This document shows, piece by piece, positions 52,377 through 61,508 of a DNA stretch of 64,000 nt; position 1 is the first letter of the stretch, and every line of letters starts with the position of its first letter. The position numbers and the translations under genes are program-made. The notes below the pieces were generated by a model. That model ran no database searches and had not been told where the DNA came from. It worked only from the letters and a program-made list of their open reading frames with translations. The stretch is from Maridesulfovibrio sp. (lineage in GTDB: Bacteria; Desulfobacterota; Desulfovibrionia; Desulfovibrionales; Desulfovibrionaceae), in assembly GCF_963676065.1 (NCBI RefSeq), contig NZ_OY780933.1, positions 2,202,001 through 2,266,000 on the forward strand. The letters run 5' to 3'.

Positions 52377-53480
52377 TTACATTATACTCTGGTATAGAGT
52401 CATGGTTCGTTTTAGAAAATTTTCTCCTGAAAGCTGGGACATGGTCCTTTTGTGCTCAACAACAAGTTCTTCCAGAAATTCAGGCCTGTTTATTGTCTCA
52501 GTCAGTTTTAAAGAAAGCTGCGTAACATCTTGCGGCGGTACAATGGCCTGCTCGGGCAGCAGGTCCGGCATTACTCCAACCGAGGTTGAGATTAGCGGTC
52601 TGTCGCAGGCCATTATTTCAAGTGCCGCGCGGGCAATTGTCTCGGACCAGAGTGAAGCAACAACCCCGATATCAATGGCTGAAATACAGGCGTTTACGTC
52701 TTCGCATTTTCCGCTGATGGCGGTGATGTCAGCTATGTTGTTGTCTTTCAGCCATGTATCCACCTCGTGTTTGCTGGTGGCGGTAGGAAAGCCGATCAAA
52801 AAAAGTTTGATGCTTTTGCCCTGCACGTTGATACGGGTTTTGGCCAGTGCTTCGATAAGTTCCTTCTGGCCTTTTACCCGGTCGAATCTGCCGAGCATTC
52901 CGACGACGATATCGTTATCGGAAAAACCGAATTGTTTGCGTATCTTTTCTCGGCCCTGCGGATTAAAGTGGAACTTGTCGCTATCCACACCGCCGTGGAT
53001 GAGCCAGAGCCTGCTTTCGTCCAACTCCATTTTTTTGAGAAAATGGTCGGCCATTCTTTTATTGGTAACGACCACAGCGTCGGCTATTTTGGAGTGCAGG
53101 TAGCGGTTGAAAAAATCGCTTTTGGGGAGCCTTTGGTCGCCGCGTGTACGCACCAGTTTGAAACCCATACGTATTTTACGCAGGATTCCCCACCAGAAAA
53201 ATGCTTCCCCGCGATGGCAGTTCACCATGTGCGGTTTGTGTTTTTTTACCAGTGCAAAAACTTGTGAACAGGCTTTTATAAGCTTATGAGGCCGTGCGGA
53301 GTTAAGTTCAATGGTTTTCACGTTAAGCCCCATTTCAAGGGCGGTTGCCTCGGTTTCGGAGTTGGGAACGGTGATAACCAGCACGTCATGCCCTGCATCT
53401 TGCAGTAATTTGCTTAAATATAGGGCATACCATGAAGTGGCGTTGAACCAGCGGACATTGATGACTTGGAAAATTCGCAT
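52377..53480 (-). CDS. Glycosyltransferase family 4 protein
   Basis: 367 aa, GT-B fold. N-terminal domain MRIFQVINVRWFNATSWYAL and LLQDAGHDVLVITVP; C-terminal domain VVGMLGRFDRVKGQKELIEA, then GVVASLWSETIARAALEIMA with the EX7E-like pattern and RPLISTSVGVMPDLLP. It would transfer an activated sugar during lipopolysaccharide or surface glycan synthesis at the cytoplasmic membrane face. Donor and acceptor are unknown. Divergent from the GT2 gene. Confidence 0.88.
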   Translation of the reverse strand: MRIFQVINVRWFNATSWYALYLSKLLQDAGHDVLVITVPNSETEATALEMGLNVKTIELNSARPHKLIKACSQVFALVKKHKPHMVNCHRGEAFFWWGILRKIRMGFKLVRTRGDQRLPKSDFFNRYLHSKIADAVVVTNKRMADHFLKKMELDESRLWLIHGGVDSDKFHFNPQGREKIRKQFGFSDNDIVVGMLGRFDRVKGQKELIEALAKTRINVQGKSIKLFLIGFPTATSKHEVDTWLKDNNIADITAISGKCEDVNACISAIDIGVVASLWSETIARAALEIMACDRPLISTSVGVMPDLLPEQAIVPPQDVTQLSLKLTETINRPEFLEELVVEHKRTMSQLSGENFLKRTMTLYQSIM

Positions 53481-53556
53481 GTGAGTTGGTGGTATTCCGT
53501 AAAGAACTAAAGGGTCTAAAAAAATAACCGATTTTGATTATGTTCTGAAAAATTAG

Positions 53557-53577
53557 CCTTGTGTAACTGTACACAGG
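53557..53577. promoter_or_regulatory. Operator-like palindrome between the two glycosyltransferase genes
   Basis: TGTGTA (53560-53565), ACTG, TACACA (53570-53575), extended by CC and GG at the outer ends. It lies in the divergent promoter region. The regulator is unknown. Confidence 0.35.
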
Positions 53578-53653
53578 ATATGTTTTTTTACTAATATGAG
53601 CAAATAACATTTGGCATATGAATTATTTTTAATGAAGCAGTATAGGTGATTAA

Positions 53654-54532
53654 TTGGATAATCTTAGTGTAGCACCAAAAGTCTCTGTCATTATACCTAC
53701 TTATAATAGGGAGAAAGCTGTCTGCCGGGCAGTTGATTCTGTGCTGGAACAGAAGTTCATCGATTTTGAATGCATTATAGTGGATGATGGTTCTACCGAT
53801 AATACCTCTGAAAAACTGGCAGAATATTCCGATTCTCGGCTGAAAGTGCTCCTGCAGGAGAACAGGGGAGTCTCAGCTGCCAGAAATTTTGGAATAGCCA
53901 ATTCGTGTGGCAGGTTCATCGCTTTGCTCGATTCTGATGATGAGTGGCTTGCGGACAAGCTCGCGAAGCAGGTCCCGTTCATGGAAGAGGGCGGATTTGA
54001 AATCAGCCAGACCGATGAGATATGGATTCGCAAAGGTAAACGGGTCAATCAGTGTAAGAAGCATGAGAAACCCGAGGGGATGTTTTTTGATCGTTCACTT
54101 TCTATGTGTATGGTCAGCCCCTCGTGTGTGATGTTCAGCCGCGCTCTCTGGGATGAGCTTGGACCGTTTGATGAGGATATGCCGGCCTGCGAGGATTATG
54201 ACCTCTGGTTGCGGGTGGGGCTTAAGTATCCTGTGGGGCTTTTGCGTGAACGGCTGACTGTAAAGCATGGAGGAAGGCCGGACCAGCTTTCCAACAGTGT
54301 CGGGTGTTTGGATTTATACAGAATATACGCTATAGCAAAGTTGCTATACAGTGGAAAACTGTCTGTAGAAGAACAGACCATGGCTGTTGAGGAGTTACAG
54401 CTCAAGGCTGGATTTTATGTTGGTGGATGTCGGAAAAGGGGACGTGAAGCACAGGCCGCGAGGATTGAAAGGCTGGTACAGGACATAGTTTTAGGAAAAC
54501 AGGTTTCACCGGCTGAAATAATTGAAAAATAA
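53654..54532 (+). CDS. Glycosyltransferase family 2 protein
   Basis: 292 aa from TTG 53654 (AGGTGA 5 nt upstream). GT-A fold: VSVIIPTYNREKAVCRAVDS, FECIIVDDGSTDNTSEKLAE, NRGVSAARNFGIA, the metal-binding DxD region as ALLDSDDEW, and PFDEDMPACEDYDLWLRVGL. Enzymes of this type add a sugar to lipid-linked or lipopolysaccharide acceptors. It is divergent from the GT4 gene, and both probably work in surface glycan synthesis. Confidence 0.88.
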   Translation: MDNLSVAPKVSVIIPTYNREKAVCRAVDSVLEQKFIDFECIIVDDGSTDNTSEKLAEYSDSRLKVLLQENRGVSAARNFGIANSCGRFIALLDSDDEWLADKLAKQVPFMEEGGFEISQTDEIWIRKGKRVNQCKKHEKPEGMFFDRSLSMCMVSPSCVMFSRALWDELGPFDEDMPACEDYDLWLRVGLKYPVGLLRERLTVKHGGRPDQLSNSVGCLDLYRIYAIAKLLYSGKLSVEEQTMAVEELQLKAGFYVGGCRKRGREAQAARIERLVQDIVLGKQVSPAEIIEK

Positions 54533-54564
54533 AGTGGGCCGGGATATTTATAACCCCGGACCAC
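54526..54564 (-). terminator. Terminator after the MoaE-like gene
   Basis: A GTGGGCCGGG / CCCCGGACCAC stem with one mismatch (54534-54543 with 54554-54564). On the minus strand it is followed by TTTATTTTT. Confidence 0.6.
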
Positions 54565-54574
54565 TACCATAAAT

Positions 54575-54937
54575 TTAAGCCATTATTTCTTTTTTGGTGA
54601 AGGCTTCGGCTTTGACCCTATCCAGCAGGCTGGCAAGGCAAGCCTTGACATTCTCACGGATATCGCCTGCAACGATTAGGAAGAGTACATCGTCACCTGG
54701 TTTGAAGACGCCTTCGTTGGCGTGTGTGACGATCTTGTATATCCCGGGGAATTTTTCATGTTCCTCACGGATCTGTTCAATTTTTTCATGATCGGCCTTG
54801 ATTTCTATGCCGGTAACTTTTTCACGGGTACCCCGCGACCAGCCGCGGACAATACCATTATGGATCAGGATCATGCCCACATTATCGGCAAATTCCGGGT
54901 CCTGTTTAAGTTCTGCAATTTTTTTTGAAATGTCCAT
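54575..54937 (-). CDS. MoaE-like protein
   Basis: 120 aa. ATG 54937 is chosen because GGAGGAATT precedes it. Resembles the molybdopterin synthase large subunit: ILIHNGIVRGWSRGTREKV, GIEIKADHEKIEQIREEHEK, GIYKIVTHANEGVFKPGDDV, and a C-terminal KAEAFTKKE. The HR motif of the active site reads HAN here and the C-terminal KKE lacks the usual preceding Trp, so catalytic competence is uncertain. No moaD is adjacent. Divergent from the large TPR gene with only 29 bp between start codons. Confidence 0.72.
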   Translation of the reverse strand: MDISKKIAELKQDPEFADNVGMILIHNGIVRGWSRGTREKVTGIEIKADHEKIEQIREEHEKFPGIYKIVTHANEGVFKPGDDVLFLIVAGDIRENVKACLASLLDRVKAEAFTKKEIMA

Positions 54938-54966
54938 AATTCCTCCACAGGTAAGGAGTTTTTGTT

Positions 54967-57606
54967 TTGTATTCGATTTCAAGCTTATTGGAAAAATTAC
55001 CGGTTGTCAGCCATTCACGCATGGTAAATCGAGGTTTCGGTGTCTGGATAGTCTGGGCTGGCACTCTTGAAGATTCCATTGTGCGCAGTATGCGTGATTT
55101 CGGCGGCAGAATGATGAGCGAGGAATCAAATCAGGCTTACTGGTTTTTCTTCAGCGATGATGTCTTTAGGGTTGTCTCCCGGCTTGAAATCTGGGCAAGA
55201 CTCAATCCTATGCCGGTGTATATTCAGGTGATGCCTGCCACTCTTCTGGTTGATTATAATCTGGGGCTTTCCCTGAAAGTAGACGGTGAATTTGCAAATC
55301 AGGAAACATCTCTTCCAACTGAATTTGATATTCACATCCACCCCAAGCTTGCTGACTGGATAAAAGCAATTGCCGGACTTGAGCTTGAAGAAGTCAGAAC
55401 TCCCACCGGTATTTCCAAGTCCGGGTGGCTTTCGCTGATTCCGGATCAGAGTCTGGGCTACGATTCCCTGCAAAGTTGGTACTTTATCCTTATTCCGGTG
55501 GGGAATCCCTCCGATAAAGATTTTATCAAGGGTTGGCGTTCTTTTTTTTCTGAAGTGCAGGTCATGCTGCAGAAACTCGGAATTCAGTACATTACTTCAG
55601 AGGTTAAAGTCATCCTGCCCATCGGCTCGTTTTCCTTGCTCAGGACTTTTCTACGTGAGCTGCTCATGCTTATCGATCGGGTCAGGACCAACGAACAGAC
55701 CGAAGAAGTATCCTATTGGCCCTCGGTTATGGCCCTTGTTCCCCAGATGAATATGAGCTTCAACGACGATATCCTGCGCAAGGTAAACCTTGATTGGGAC
55801 AAGCTAACTCCGGACTGCCCGCATCTGCGTTATCGCGATGCTTTTTTGTTGGGCGATGATTTCGCTGTAAATGAAGTACGTTTCGGCAGCGATCAGGAAA
55901 ACGTGGACGGATGGTGCCATGTCAGCCTCAAGCAGGGTGTGCAGGATTCCAGATCGTCTGCCGTATCGGTGACAATTTCCCGTAAAGTTTCAGTGGGTGA
56001 ATACGAAGATTGTTTTTATTGCGGAATGAAAAATCATAGCCCCGACAACTGTCCGAGCCGCAGCTTGAGCGGTCTGGACCCGGTGGTCTGGAAACAGCTT
56101 GCAGCCATCGACGGCGATAAGTTCAACGAAGGTTTTCAAAGTATTGACCTCCAGATGCAGGATAAAGAGGATCTTGTCGATGAATTTTCCAAAATCCTTA
56201 ATAGCAGCAAGGGCTATGAAGGAGTTATAACCCGCGCGCTTTTCTCTATAAACTCTATATCCCAGTTGCGCACACTGTATATGGTCTGGCGTTGCCGAGG
56301 TAAAGATTGGCCGCTTGGAATCAATGATCAGGGCCCGGAGGAGGGCGAATTAATCTGGTCTGCGTACGAAGCCTTACGCAATCGCTTTTACAATGAGGCG
56401 GAAACGTTGATTAAAAATGCCATGATCCGGTTCAGCCGCAGTTATCAGCCCAGAGCGCTGATGGCTTTTTATGAACTTGAAAACGGTGATCCCGATCAGG
56501 CTTTATTTTATTGGCAGGAAGCTGAAAGGCTCTGCTACTCTCCTTTGCAGCAGGGATATTTTGTTTATTTGCAGGGACGTATGAAGGAAGTCGCGGGAGA
56601 ATATGGAGAGGCCAGCGATTTATACAGGAAAGTTCATAATATCTGCCCTGAATGGCTGGAGCCTCAATATCGCCGGGCTGTGTGTATGGTCAAGATGGGA
56701 TTCGCGGAGCAGGCAGTGACTCTGTTTCAGGACGTTATTGAAAAAGATCCTCACTATTTTAACCGGGCTGCCATTGATCCTGAACTCGACCGGGGTCGGC
56801 TGACGGTCCTGCAGGAAATGGGGGAACTTTGGGCGGTGGCCGAGTCCGAGGCCAAGGAAGTTGCGTCGGGCATGGATACCCTGTCTTCCAATATCGCCCA
56901 GTGGTTTGAGGAAGGCCATGAATTCGCGGACGAAGCTAACCGTTTCATGGACCGGATGAACAAATTGGCCAAGGTTAAAAACTATGTCGCATTCCGGCAA
57001 CTTATCAGCGGGATTGCCCGGCTTACTGATGAAATTGAAAAGCGTGTGGAATATGAAATCAAGGTAATTAATAAAAAATTGGAAATTTACCGTGAGGAAC
57101 TGTTGGATGTCCAGCGGGAGGCTTCCTGGTTTCCATTTCCAAAACTATTAACCGAATTCAATAGCGATTTTAACTACTGCGCTGATAAAATTTACTGGAT
57201 TAAAACCCAACAGCTTAATGCCGCGGAGACTTTTCGCAAGACACAACGCTATCTCAACCGGATTGATGACCGGCTTAAAAAACTTAGAAAAAGATTGGTC
57301 ACACTCAGGGTTGTGCGGGATTCAACTCTATTCATCATGCTGCTGGGCAGAAGTTTTGTCTGGCTTGAGGTCGTTTTTCTCGGACTGGCATTACTCTGCA
57401 TTCCATTGTTGATTTACTATTCGAATAATTTTCATTCAAATTTTATTATCGATATGATTATCCGTCAAAAATGGGAATTCCAAAAAGGTTTGATCCTGAT
57501 TCTGAGTATTCTGGCGCTGGCAATTTCAGCGTTCCGTGCCGCTGTAGTCTTTGAGAAAAAGAAGAGAGAGCTTTTCCTTATTGATGACGGCAAGGATGAT
57601 GATTGA
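54967..57606 (+). CDS. Large TPR membrane protein with a CCHC zinc knuckle
   Basis: 879 aa from TTG 54967 (AGGAG 8 nt upstream). The first 330 residues are unrecognised. A zinc knuckle follows at Cys349, Cys352, His357, Cys362 (CFYCGMKNHSPDNC, exact Cx2Cx4Hx4C). Residues about 470-620 contain TPR-like helices (RNRFYNEAETLIKNAMIRFS, EWLEPQYRRAVCMVKMGFAE). Then come a long coiled coil (EKRVEYEIKVINKKLEIYRE) and two C-terminal membrane segments (FVWLEVVFLGLALLCIPLLI, GLILILSILALAISAFRAAV) with a cytoplasmic acidic tail. Function unknown; probably a membrane-anchored scaffold, perhaps with nucleic-acid contact. Confidence 0.75.
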   Translation: MYSISSLLEKLPVVSHSRMVNRGFGVWIVWAGTLEDSIVRSMRDFGGRMMSEESNQAYWFFFSDDVFRVVSRLEIWARLNPMPVYIQVMPATLLVDYNLGLSLKVDGEFANQETSLPTEFDIHIHPKLADWIKAIAGLELEEVRTPTGISKSGWLSLIPDQSLGYDSLQSWYFILIPVGNPSDKDFIKGWRSFFSEVQVMLQKLGIQYITSEVKVILPIGSFSLLRTFLRELLMLIDRVRTNEQTEEVSYWPSVMALVPQMNMSFNDDILRKVNLDWDKLTPDCPHLRYRDAFLLGDDFAVNEVRFGSDQENVDGWCHVSLKQGVQDSRSSAVSVTISRKVSVGEYEDCFYCGMKNHSPDNCPSRSLSGLDPVVWKQLAAIDGDKFNEGFQSIDLQMQDKEDLVDEFSKILNSSKGYEGVITRALFSINSISQLRTLYMVWRCRGKDWPLGINDQGPEEGELIWSAYEALRNRFYNEAETLIKNAMIRFSRSYQPRALMAFYELENGDPDQALFYWQEAERLCYSPLQQGYFVYLQGRMKEVAGEYGEASDLYRKVHNICPEWLEPQYRRAVCMVKMGFAEQAVTLFQDVIEKDPHYFNRAAIDPELDRGRLTVLQEMGELWAVAESEAKEVASGMDTLSSNIAQWFEEGHEFADEANRFMDRMNKLAKVKNYVAFRQLISGIARLTDEIEKRVEYEIKVINKKLEIYREELLDVQREASWFPFPKLLTEFNSDFNYCADKIYWIKTQQLNAAETFRKTQRYLNRIDDRLKKLRKRLVTLRVVRDSTLFIMLLGRSFVWLEVVFLGLALLCIPLLIYYSNNFHSNFIIDMIIRQKWEFQKGLILILSILALAISAFRAAVVFEKKKRELFLIDDGKDDD

Positions 57607-57673
57607 TTTTCCGTTTGGTACACTTGGTGCAATCCCTTAGTTGAAAAAGATATTTTTTTGACAGAGGGATACT

Positions 57674-58663
57674 ATGACTAATGTGACCAACGATATTGCC
57701 GCGATGATGAAGATGCTGGGTAACGTGTCCGGTACTCCCGGAAAGACGTCACCCGGCCTTGCTGCCATGAAAGGTAAGGCGGGAGCCTTCGACATGGAAC
57801 TCATGATGTCCGAAAAAATGTTCTCAGCCGGTTCAGATAATGAACTTTCGCCAAACAACATGGACATGGGAGTCATGGGCGATGTGCTTATGCTCGAAGC
57901 CCTTACCGCGCTAAATTCCATCAAGGGTTTGCAGGGCGGACCCGGCAGGCCTAACGCGCATGCGCTGAGTGCCTATCGCGCTAATCCTGTTGCGTCCGAA
58001 AAAAGCAGTGTCAAAAAAATGGATACCCCGCTTGTCTCGGGGGATCTTTCCGCAAAATTTGAATCAGGTTCAAATGGAGTTTCCGCTATCGGCTATGACC
58101 GGGTCGGCGGCACTTCCTACGGTAAATACCAGATAGCGTCCAAAACCGGGACCATGGATCGTTTCTTGGAATTTCTGAAAAGCAAGGCTCCGGAATTAGC
58201 TGAAAAACTGCTTAATGCCGGACCGGCAGACACCGGATCAAAAAATGGTGCCATGCCTGATATATGGAAGCAGCTCGCTGATTCAGATCCAAAGGGGTTT
58301 GAAAAGTTGCAGCATGATTTTATTCAGGGAAGCCATTACGATCCGGCGGTTAAGATGATCCTTGAAAAGACCGGTATAGACATAAACTCCATGCCCGCTC
58401 CCGTGCGTGAAGTGCTCTGGTCCACATCGGTGCAGCACGGTCCTACCGGCGCATCCCGCCTGATTTCCAAGGCCATAGAGAAGTTGGCTTCGAATGCCGA
58501 GAACAAGGGATTTCCTGCAGATCTGGTCAAGGAGATTTACGGTGAACGCAAGGGCCAATTCGCGTCGTCCACAGAGCGGGTCCGGCAAAGCGTAGTAAAC
58601 CGCTTCGAGCAGGAGCAGCAAGCTGTTCTGGCTATGCTGGGGGGAGTTTCCAGAACCGCATAG
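57674..58663 (+). CDS. Lysozyme-like peptidoglycan hydrolase candidate
   Basis: 329 aa. The first 110 residues are Met/Gly-rich and low-complexity without a signal peptide. The C-terminal 200 residues resemble a lysozyme-like domain: SAKFESGSNGVSAIGYDRVG with a possible catalytic Glu, GTSYGKYQIASKTGTMDRFL and WSTSVQHGPTGASRLISKAI. Such domains occur in phage tail-, VgrG- and flagellum-linked hydrolases. AGAGGGA precedes the ATG. It stands alone after the TPR gene, so export route and target are unknown. Confidence 0.6.
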   Translation: MTNVTNDIAAMMKMLGNVSGTPGKTSPGLAAMKGKAGAFDMELMMSEKMFSAGSDNELSPNNMDMGVMGDVLMLEALTALNSIKGLQGGPGRPNAHALSAYRANPVASEKSSVKKMDTPLVSGDLSAKFESGSNGVSAIGYDRVGGTSYGKYQIASKTGTMDRFLEFLKSKAPELAEKLLNAGPADTGSKNGAMPDIWKQLADSDPKGFEKLQHDFIQGSHYDPAVKMILEKTGIDINSMPAPVREVLWSTSVQHGPTGASRLISKAIEKLASNAENKGFPADLVKEIYGERKGQFASSTERVRQSVVNRFEQEQQAVLAMLGGVSRTA

Positions 58664-58700
58664 CGGTAGGCGCCGCAGTTTAATGAAAATTGCGTGAATC

Positions 58701-60212
58701 TTATTTCTTAGCCAGCTTTGTTTCCAAAGACTGATCAATATCAACGTGCAGATTCTGAAGCACGCTGTCTACTGCCACTTGCCCGTGGGCCCAGCCTTTT
58801 ACCTTACGAACGTCTTTCACCAGCGCGCACATAACGTCCGCCTTGGAATCATTTGTGCGATAGCTTTTCAGGGCCGCAAGCACGGCAGCTTCGCGCAGAG
58901 TCTGTTCAGGTACTTCCTGGCTGGGATGGTCCCTTTTAAGAATGACGTGGGAACCGGGGCCGCCCTGCACATGAAACCAGTAATCGAAAACCGAAGAAAC
59001 TTTGCTTAAAATTTCGTGATTGGCTTTGCTGTTCTTTCCTCTGATCATGAGAAAACCATCGGACGATATAAACAGAGCTGCCGCTATATTCTTATATTTG
59101 CTTGGGATTTCGACGTTCTTCTTTTTCCGGTCCTTATCAGCGGAAGGCATAAGGTTGGCCTTCAGAAATTGCTCGTGCTCGGCCTCAACTTCCTGCCTGC
59201 GTCGCTCCATGTGCCGGAATCCACGCTGAGCTTTGGCCGCGAAACGGAAAATTTTCTCCATATTCTCGGTCGGGGTCAGTAACGGATCAAGCTTAACTTC
59301 CATTTCACCATGTTCCGGATGGGTGACCGTCACCTTGTCCAGTTCACGCAGGTCTTTTAAGCGATACATCTCCGCCTGCAAGGCTTCGGCTTCGATCTTG
59401 CGGGCCAGCAGAGCGTTTAAGCGTTCTTCTTCCTGCTCAATACGTCTGAATATCTTCTTGTATTTCTTTTTACCGGATTTAAGGGTGCTGCGCTGCTCGG
59501 CATTCTCCATGCGCTCCATTACCGGAAAAAGAACTTTTTCTCCGTATACCGAAGCCGCTTCACTTGCAGAGTGATAAACCTGCTCGGTCATTTGGGGGTT
59601 GGACCAGACGCGAGGGGCTGTCAGTTCACCTTTCTTTTCAGAGATATAGAACTTATCGGTAATCCCATGTTCAAGTCTGCTCAGCAGGTCCTTCCCTTCG
59701 CTCTCACTGAGTGTATTCAGCTTTTTGCGCAGGGGAGGGGATATCTGCGGGAATTCCCGCCAGATTTCATCACTGGAACGGGTCTGCTCGTAGGTCGGCC
59801 AACTGACTGGCGCGGGAAATCCCGGCGGCAGTTCATGAATCAGGGAAACTCCTTTTTTCATGTCCAGCAGCAGGTAGCGGTATTTATCGCGTTGTTTCCA
59901 GGGGGAAAGAGTAAAGGCAACCCGTAGGTTGATCCAGTCATGGTGAGCTTCAAAAAGCCTGCGCCCGGCCAGTCTTTTACGCAGCCACATAACCTGTGAC
60001 GGCGGACTGGGGGGATTAACCGGTTTTACTCGTGAAAGAAAGAGCAGGCCCACCGATTTGGCGGGCCTGAAGAGAAGATATTCCTTACCTCCCTTTGATT
60101 GGAGTGCGAAAGTCCACACTCCATCAGCGGGGGCAAATATTTTTTCCACCCTGCGGCCTTTGAGGTTTTCCTCAAGTTCACCGGTCAGGGTACGAAAGAA
60201 GTGAGCATCCAT
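58701..60212 (-). CDS. rqcH: NFACT-family protein RqcH
   Basis: 503 aa, Rqc2/FbpA homologue. N-terminal NFACT-N domain MDAHFFRTLTGELEENLKGR, then LLFRPAKSVGLLFLS; coiled coil of about 100 residues (KKIFRRIEQEEERLNALLAR onward); NFACT-R domain with SKANHEILSKVSSVFDYWFH and VQGGPGSHVILKRDH. The family binds stalled large ribosomal subunits with tRNA-Ala and adds C-terminal alanine tails. It follows the DksA-type gene by 16 bp on the same strand. Confidence 0.9.
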   Translation of the reverse strand: MDAHFFRTLTGELEENLKGRRVEKIFAPADGVWTFALQSKGGKEYLLFRPAKSVGLLFLSRVKPVNPPSPPSQVMWLRKRLAGRRLFEAHHDWINLRVAFTLSPWKQRDKYRYLLLDMKKGVSLIHELPPGFPAPVSWPTYEQTRSSDEIWREFPQISPPLRKKLNTLSESEGKDLLSRLEHGITDKFYISEKKGELTAPRVWSNPQMTEQVYHSASEAASVYGEKVLFPVMERMENAEQRSTLKSGKKKYKKIFRRIEQEEERLNALLARKIEAEALQAEMYRLKDLRELDKVTVTHPEHGEMEVKLDPLLTPTENMEKIFRFAAKAQRGFRHMERRRQEVEAEHEQFLKANLMPSADKDRKKKNVEIPSKYKNIAAALFISSDGFLMIRGKNSKANHEILSKVSSVFDYWFHVQGGPGSHVILKRDHPSQEVPEQTLREAAVLAALKSYRTNDSKADVMCALVKDVRKVKGWAHGQVAVDSVLQNLHVDIDQSLETKLAKK

Positions 60213-60228
60213 TTAGATTAATCCGGAC

Positions 60229-60591
60229 CTAGTCTCCGCGGTTCTGTTCCTCTTCTTCCTGTTTGCTTTTACAGGCGATACAGAGAGTTGTTACAGGACG
60301 GGCTTTCAGCCTCGGGATGGAGATGTCGTCGCCACAAGAGTGGCAGACACCGAAATCACCATCTTCAATGCGTTGAATAGCCTTCTGAATTTTCTTGATA
60401 AGCTTGCGTTCCCTGTCCCTTAGTCTAAGGGTAAAGGCTCTGTCAGACTCTGCGGTTGCGCGGTCTGCCGGGTCTGCATAGGTTTCCCCTGATTCAGTCA
60501 TGTCATCAATTGTTTCCTTACCCTTTTGAAGAATGTCGTCGAGCATCTTGTTCAGGGTTACGCGGAAATATTCAATATCTTTCTGTTCCAT
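60229..60591 (-). CDS. DksA/TraR-type zinc-finger transcription factor
   Basis: 120 aa. N-terminal coiled coil (EYFRVTLNKMLDDILQKGKE), acidic tip and a C4 zinc finger with CHSCG and CIACK pairs (GVCHSCGDDISIPRLKARP). It binds the RNA polymerase secondary channel and works with ppGpp in better studied relatives. Length is slightly below E. coli DksA (151 aa). First gene of a pair with rqcH. Confidence 0.9.
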   Translation of the reverse strand: MEQKDIEYFRVTLNKMLDDILQKGKETIDDMTESGETYADPADRATAESDRAFTLRLRDRERKLIKKIQKAIQRIEDGDFGVCHSCGDDISIPRLKARPVTTLCIACKSKQEEEEQNRGD

Positions 60592-60966
60592 ATTGATAAC
60601 CTCTCTTTGAAAATACGGAGGTGGGGTTACGAGTTTTCCAAAACAACTCTAACAATATTTTAAGATGAATGGTATTAGCCTAAAGTAGGTATGGAAGTAA
60701 AGGGCATGATAAAAAAAAATAAAAAAATAAAAAATTAAAATGGTTGACAAAATTTTACGCCTGCCCTAAACCCTTTTCTCAACGGCGGACGAGCCGGTTC
60801 TTTGAAAATTAATGTTTGACTTAATGACTTAAAAATGAGCAAGATGATTAATCATTTTTGCTTGCAGGCAGGTCATTTGAGTAAAGCAAAAAAAAACAAA
60901 ATAAATTTTTAAAAAAGTGTTGACAGTTTGATGACAGAAAGTTAAAAACTGCTTCGCTTTTCGTGA
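60592..60966. other. Leader region of the tRNA cluster
   Basis: 375 bp, partly very AT-rich (60700-60740 and 60885-60915). It holds the divergent promoters of the DksA-type gene and the tRNA operon. A second promoter-like pair, TTGACA (60744-60749), 17 bp, TAAACC (60767-60772), lies upstream of the main one. No protein gene seen. Confidence 0.5.
60920..60948 (+). promoter_or_regulatory. Promoter of the tRNA-Gly/Cys cluster
   Basis: Perfect TTGACA (60920-60925), 17-bp spacer, TAAAAA (60943-60948). About 18 bp before the first tRNA. Confidence 0.75.
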
Positions 60967-61041
60967 GCGGGAATAACTCAGTGGTAGAGTACAACCTTGC
61001 CAAGGTTGGAGTCGCGAGTTCAAATCTCGTTTCCCGCTCCA
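60967..61041 (+). tRNA. tRNA-Gly (GCC), copy 1
   Basis: 75 nt with CCA encoded. Acceptor GCGGGAA/TTCCCGC, anticodon loop TTGCCAA giving GCC, T loop GTTCAAATC. Identical to copies 2 and 3. Confidence 0.97.
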
Positions 61042-61049
61042 CAAAATCA

Positions 61050-61124
<75 letters not shown>

Positions 61125-61128
61125 CTTC

Positions 61129-61203
61129 GCGGGAATAACTCAGTGGTAGAGTACAACCTTGCCAAGGTTGGAGTCGCGAGTTCAAATCTCGTTTCCCGCT
61201 CCA
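61129..61203 (+). tRNA. tRNA-Gly (GCC), copy 2
   Basis: Same 75 nt as copy 1, 4 bp after tRNA-Cys. Anticodon GCC. Confidence 0.97.
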
Positions 61204-61212
61204 GTAAAAAAT

Positions 61213-61238
61213 CGGGCCGACCTTAATTGGTCGGCCCG
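61213..61238 (+). terminator. Hairpin between tRNA-Gly copies 2 and 3
   Basis: CGGGCCGACC (61213-61222) pairs perfectly with GGTCGGCCCG (61229-61238), followed by TTCTTCGG. It may be a partial terminator, so copy 3 would be read less or from its own start. Confidence 0.65.
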
Positions 61239-61269
61239 TTCTTCGGTTAACCACGAAGATATATATCCC

Positions 61270-61344
61270 GCGGGAATAACTCAGTGGTAGAGTACAACCT
61301 TGCCAAGGTTGGAGTCGCGAGTTCAAATCTCGTTTCCCGCTCCA
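61270..61344 (+). tRNA. tRNA-Gly (GCC), copy 3
   Basis: Same 75 nt as copies 1 and 2, separated by 66 bp that includes a terminator-like hairpin. Anticodon GCC. Confidence 0.97.
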
Positions 61345-61353
61345 GAATTTCAT

Positions 61354-61386
61354 AAAGGGCTATCCATTTAGGATGGCCCTTTTTTG
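61354..61386 (+). terminator. Terminator of the tRNA cluster
   Basis: AAAGGGCTATCC pairs with GGATGGCCCTTT (one G-T pair) and runs into TTTTTTG. Confidence 0.85.
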
Positions 61387-61508
61387 TTGTTAATTGCGGG
61401 TGTTTCAGAGTATGGTCTGCCGGGTCAAAGTTGAGGTGGCGAAAGGTCTATTGCCCTTTCCCGGTGTTTGTCCGGTTGGTTCTCATCATAGTTTGCAGGA
61501 TTAATAAT

